A stretch of DNA of 46,192 bases from Clostridiaceae bacterium (GTDB lineage Bacteria > Bacillota > Clostridia > Saccharofermentanales > DTU023). Positions 44,976 through 46,192 of this stretch are shown piece by piece; position 1 is the first letter of the stretch, and each line of letters opens with the position of its first letter. The position numbers were made by a program, and so were the translations under genes. The notes beneath the pieces were generated by a model. The model was not told the DNA's origin, made no database searches, and saw nothing but the letters and a program-made list of their open reading frames with translations. The DNA is taken from assembly GCA_012518795.1 (NCBI GenBank), contig JAAYRL010000022.1, positions 1 through 46,192 on the forward strand, given 5' to 3'.

Positions 44976-45884
44976 ATGGCAATATTATCAAAGAAGAGTA
45001 AAAATGTGAAAAGCAAAAACCAAAATATTGTGCATGTAGATAAAGATGTTTACCTATCCCATTTCAGTGCGTTAAAATATTGGAATTTTCCGTTGGTAAG
45101 TCAATATTATAAAAACATAATAGATTCAAACAAAATGTGCGAAGTGCTTATTAGAAGCCGTAAAGATTATTTTATAGATAATGGAATAAAGGTTTATCTA
45201 AATCAAATGCATTTTCCTGAAAACGGTTTGACAATTCGAAATAATACAAAAATTGTTTCGCCGTATTTATTGTTTTTACAAATTAGCGAAAAGATGGACA
45301 TTCTCGAAACAATTCTTCTTGGTAATCTGCTTTGTTCAAAATCAGATGGACCTTTCTCACAAGAATGTGTAGATTATTTCAAATTAAAAACATTTGTCAA
45401 AGAGGCAAAAGGCCATAAAGGTCGACAAAAAGCTTTACGTGCCTTGAAATACATCAAGAATGGTGCTTGTTCGATTATGGAAATATTTGTGCATATGTTT
45501 TTTCGTTTACCGGTTATGCTTGGGGGCAGAGCAATTGAAGGTGGGTGCTTCAACTATCAAGTTGTTCTAACCAAAGAACTTGCGAAAGCTTTGAATAAAG
45601 AAATATTATTTATAGACTATTGTTTTCCTGACAAAAAAATTGCATATGAATATTTAGGTAACTATCATAATCAATCAGTAGATCAAGATTCCAAACGAAA
45701 TCTTGCATTAAAAAGAATGGGTTATGATGTTATCACTATTTCAAAATCTCAATTGTACGATAAAAACAATCTTCAACAACTTCTGCTGCATGTACAAAAA
45801 TTACATAAAAAGCGAAATTATATTAGAACTAAGGAATACGAAAAAAACTTTCATAAATTATGGTTGTTACTGCCAAGAAATTAA
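44976..45884 (+). CDS. AbiEi/DUF559-like protein with nuclease-like C-terminus
   Basis: The 302-residue protein resembles AbiEi-type/DUF559 proteins. The first half (VHVDKDVYLSHFSALKYWNFP and a helical middle) looks like an AbiEi-like region. The C-terminal part reads IDYCFPDKKIAYEYLGNYHN…DSKRNLALKRMGYDVITIS, a pattern of the Vsr/PD-(D/E)xK fold with Asp and Glu-x-Leu in place. No partner toxin (AbiEii) follows within the window, so a defence role is only a guess. AT-rich DNA precedes it and there is no clear ribosome binding site. Confidence 0.6.
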   Translation: MAILSKKSKNVKSKNQNIVHVDKDVYLSHFSALKYWNFPLVSQYYKNIIDSNKMCEVLIRSRKDYFIDNGIKVYLNQMHFPENGLTIRNNTKIVSPYLLFLQISEKMDILETILLGNLLCSKSDGPFSQECVDYFKLKTFVKEAKGHKGRQKALRALKYIKNGACSIMEIFVHMFFRLPVMLGGRAIEGGCFNYQVVLTKELAKALNKEILFIDYCFPDKKIAYEYLGNYHNQSVDQDSKRNLALKRMGYDVITISKSQLYDKNNLQQLLLHVQKLHKKRNYIRTKEYEKNFHKLWLLLPRN

Positions 45885-45938
45885 CGGTTATATTTTGGAT
45901 AAACTTGGATAACTTGGATAATCTGAATGAAAAAGGAG
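45885..45938. repeat. Short spacer with a TTGGATAA repeat
   Basis: TTGGATAA appears three times in tandem at 45894–45924 with a 10–12-bp period, starting ten bases after the AbiEi-like stop codon. The 92-bp array follows. Confidence 0.7.
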
Positions 45939-46192
45939 ATGCACACTATTTAAGTCTATACTGGAGAAATCCAGATTAACCTTAAAAAGTGTGCATATGC
46001 AGCCGTGGAAAGCCGGTTTTTTTAAAGAACATGCACACTATTTAAGTCTATACTGGAGAAATCCAGATTAACCTTAAAAAGTGTGCACAGGCAGCTCGAA
46101 AAAGCCGGTTTTATCAAAGGTCATGCACACTATTTAAGCCTATACCGGAGAAATCTAAACTAACCTTGAAAAGTGTGCATATGCAGCCCAAG
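45939..46192 (+). repeat. 92-bp tandem repeat array of hairpin-forming units (runs off the window)
   Basis: Units start at 45939, 46031 and 46123, each exactly 92 bp apart; the third is cut by the window edge. Each holds GCACACTATTTAAG and, 26 bases later, CTTAAAAAGTGTGC, forming a 14-bp stem with one mismatch. Inside it, CTGGA-GAAA-TCCAG makes a second hairpin with a GNRA loop. The third unit has changes within the outer stem that keep pairing as G–U (CTTGAA). No ORF spans the array. Confidence 0.9.

Noticed and set aside
45939-46192. CRISPR array
   Set aside because: The whole 92-bp unit repeats, including what would be spacers, there are no unique spacers and no cas genes are present.

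Overview
The window looks like a chromosomal segment of an AT-rich Gram-positive anaerobe of the class Clostridia. The evidence is the gene order asp23–amaP–DUF2273–nusB–xseA–xseB–ispA–nadK–argR–recN, a clostridial-type ParE/ParC pair, AmaP/Asp23 proteins, YqeG, and a Bacillus-type IspH. No tRNA, rRNA or CRISPR array was seen. Genus-level assignment is not possible from the sequence alone.

Layout. (1) 1–14.9 kb is an accessory surface-polysaccharide locus. It holds an O-acyltransferase (minus strand), a GT52/sialyltransferase-like enzyme, a PP-loop ATPase-like protein, a Wzx flippase, a polysaccharide pyruvyltransferase and an Fe-S/F420H2-dehydrogenase-beta-like protein. These are followed by a tight three-gene set: KdsB-like cytidylyltransferase, DRE-TIM pyruvate-aldolase fusion, KdsC-like HAD phosphatase. 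Together they could make, activate and transfer a 3-deoxy-ulosonic acid without a KdsA/NeuB-type synthase in the window. The locus carries a dead IS3-family element (2837–4112) and a damaged IS21-family element (12097–14686, 5-bp target duplication). It is bracketed by related TTAGACG-type repeats in the same orientation. (2) 14.9–26.5 kb holds housekeeping and metabolic genes: galE, a CofE-like ligase, pdxS (no pdxT beside it), rnhA, a NUDIX hydrolase, ftsK/spoIIIE, folD, cinA and O-acetylhomoserine sulfhydrylase. (3) 26.6–34.4 kb holds parE–parC, a membrane-anchored polysaccharide-deacetylase-like protein that seems to have lost its metal ligands, ispH and yqeG. (4) 34.6–43.3 kb holds efp, the Asp23/AmaP/DUF2273 envelope-stress module, nusB, xseA/xseB, ispA, nadK, argR and recN. 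(5) 43.3–46.2 kb holds an RluA-family pseudouridine synthase with a large Asn/Gln repeat insertion, an AbiEi/DUF559-like nuclease-fold protein, and a 92-bp tandem repeat array whose units fold into a hairpin; it runs off the end of the window.

The most unusual genome-level signal is that many gene 3' ends are tandemly echoed into the following spacer. The last codons plus the stop codon are repeated as 26-bp x5 (DUF2273 gene), 22-bp x4 (xseA), about 16-bp x19 (ispA) and about 64-bp x2.2 (deacetylase gene), with small versions at cinA and rnhA. Similar short-period arrays sit in other spacers and inside the rluA-like gene. At ispH one echo copy appears to supply the ribosome binding site. This recurrent terminal duplication, and the candidate ulosonate pathway, are the two items most worth following up.
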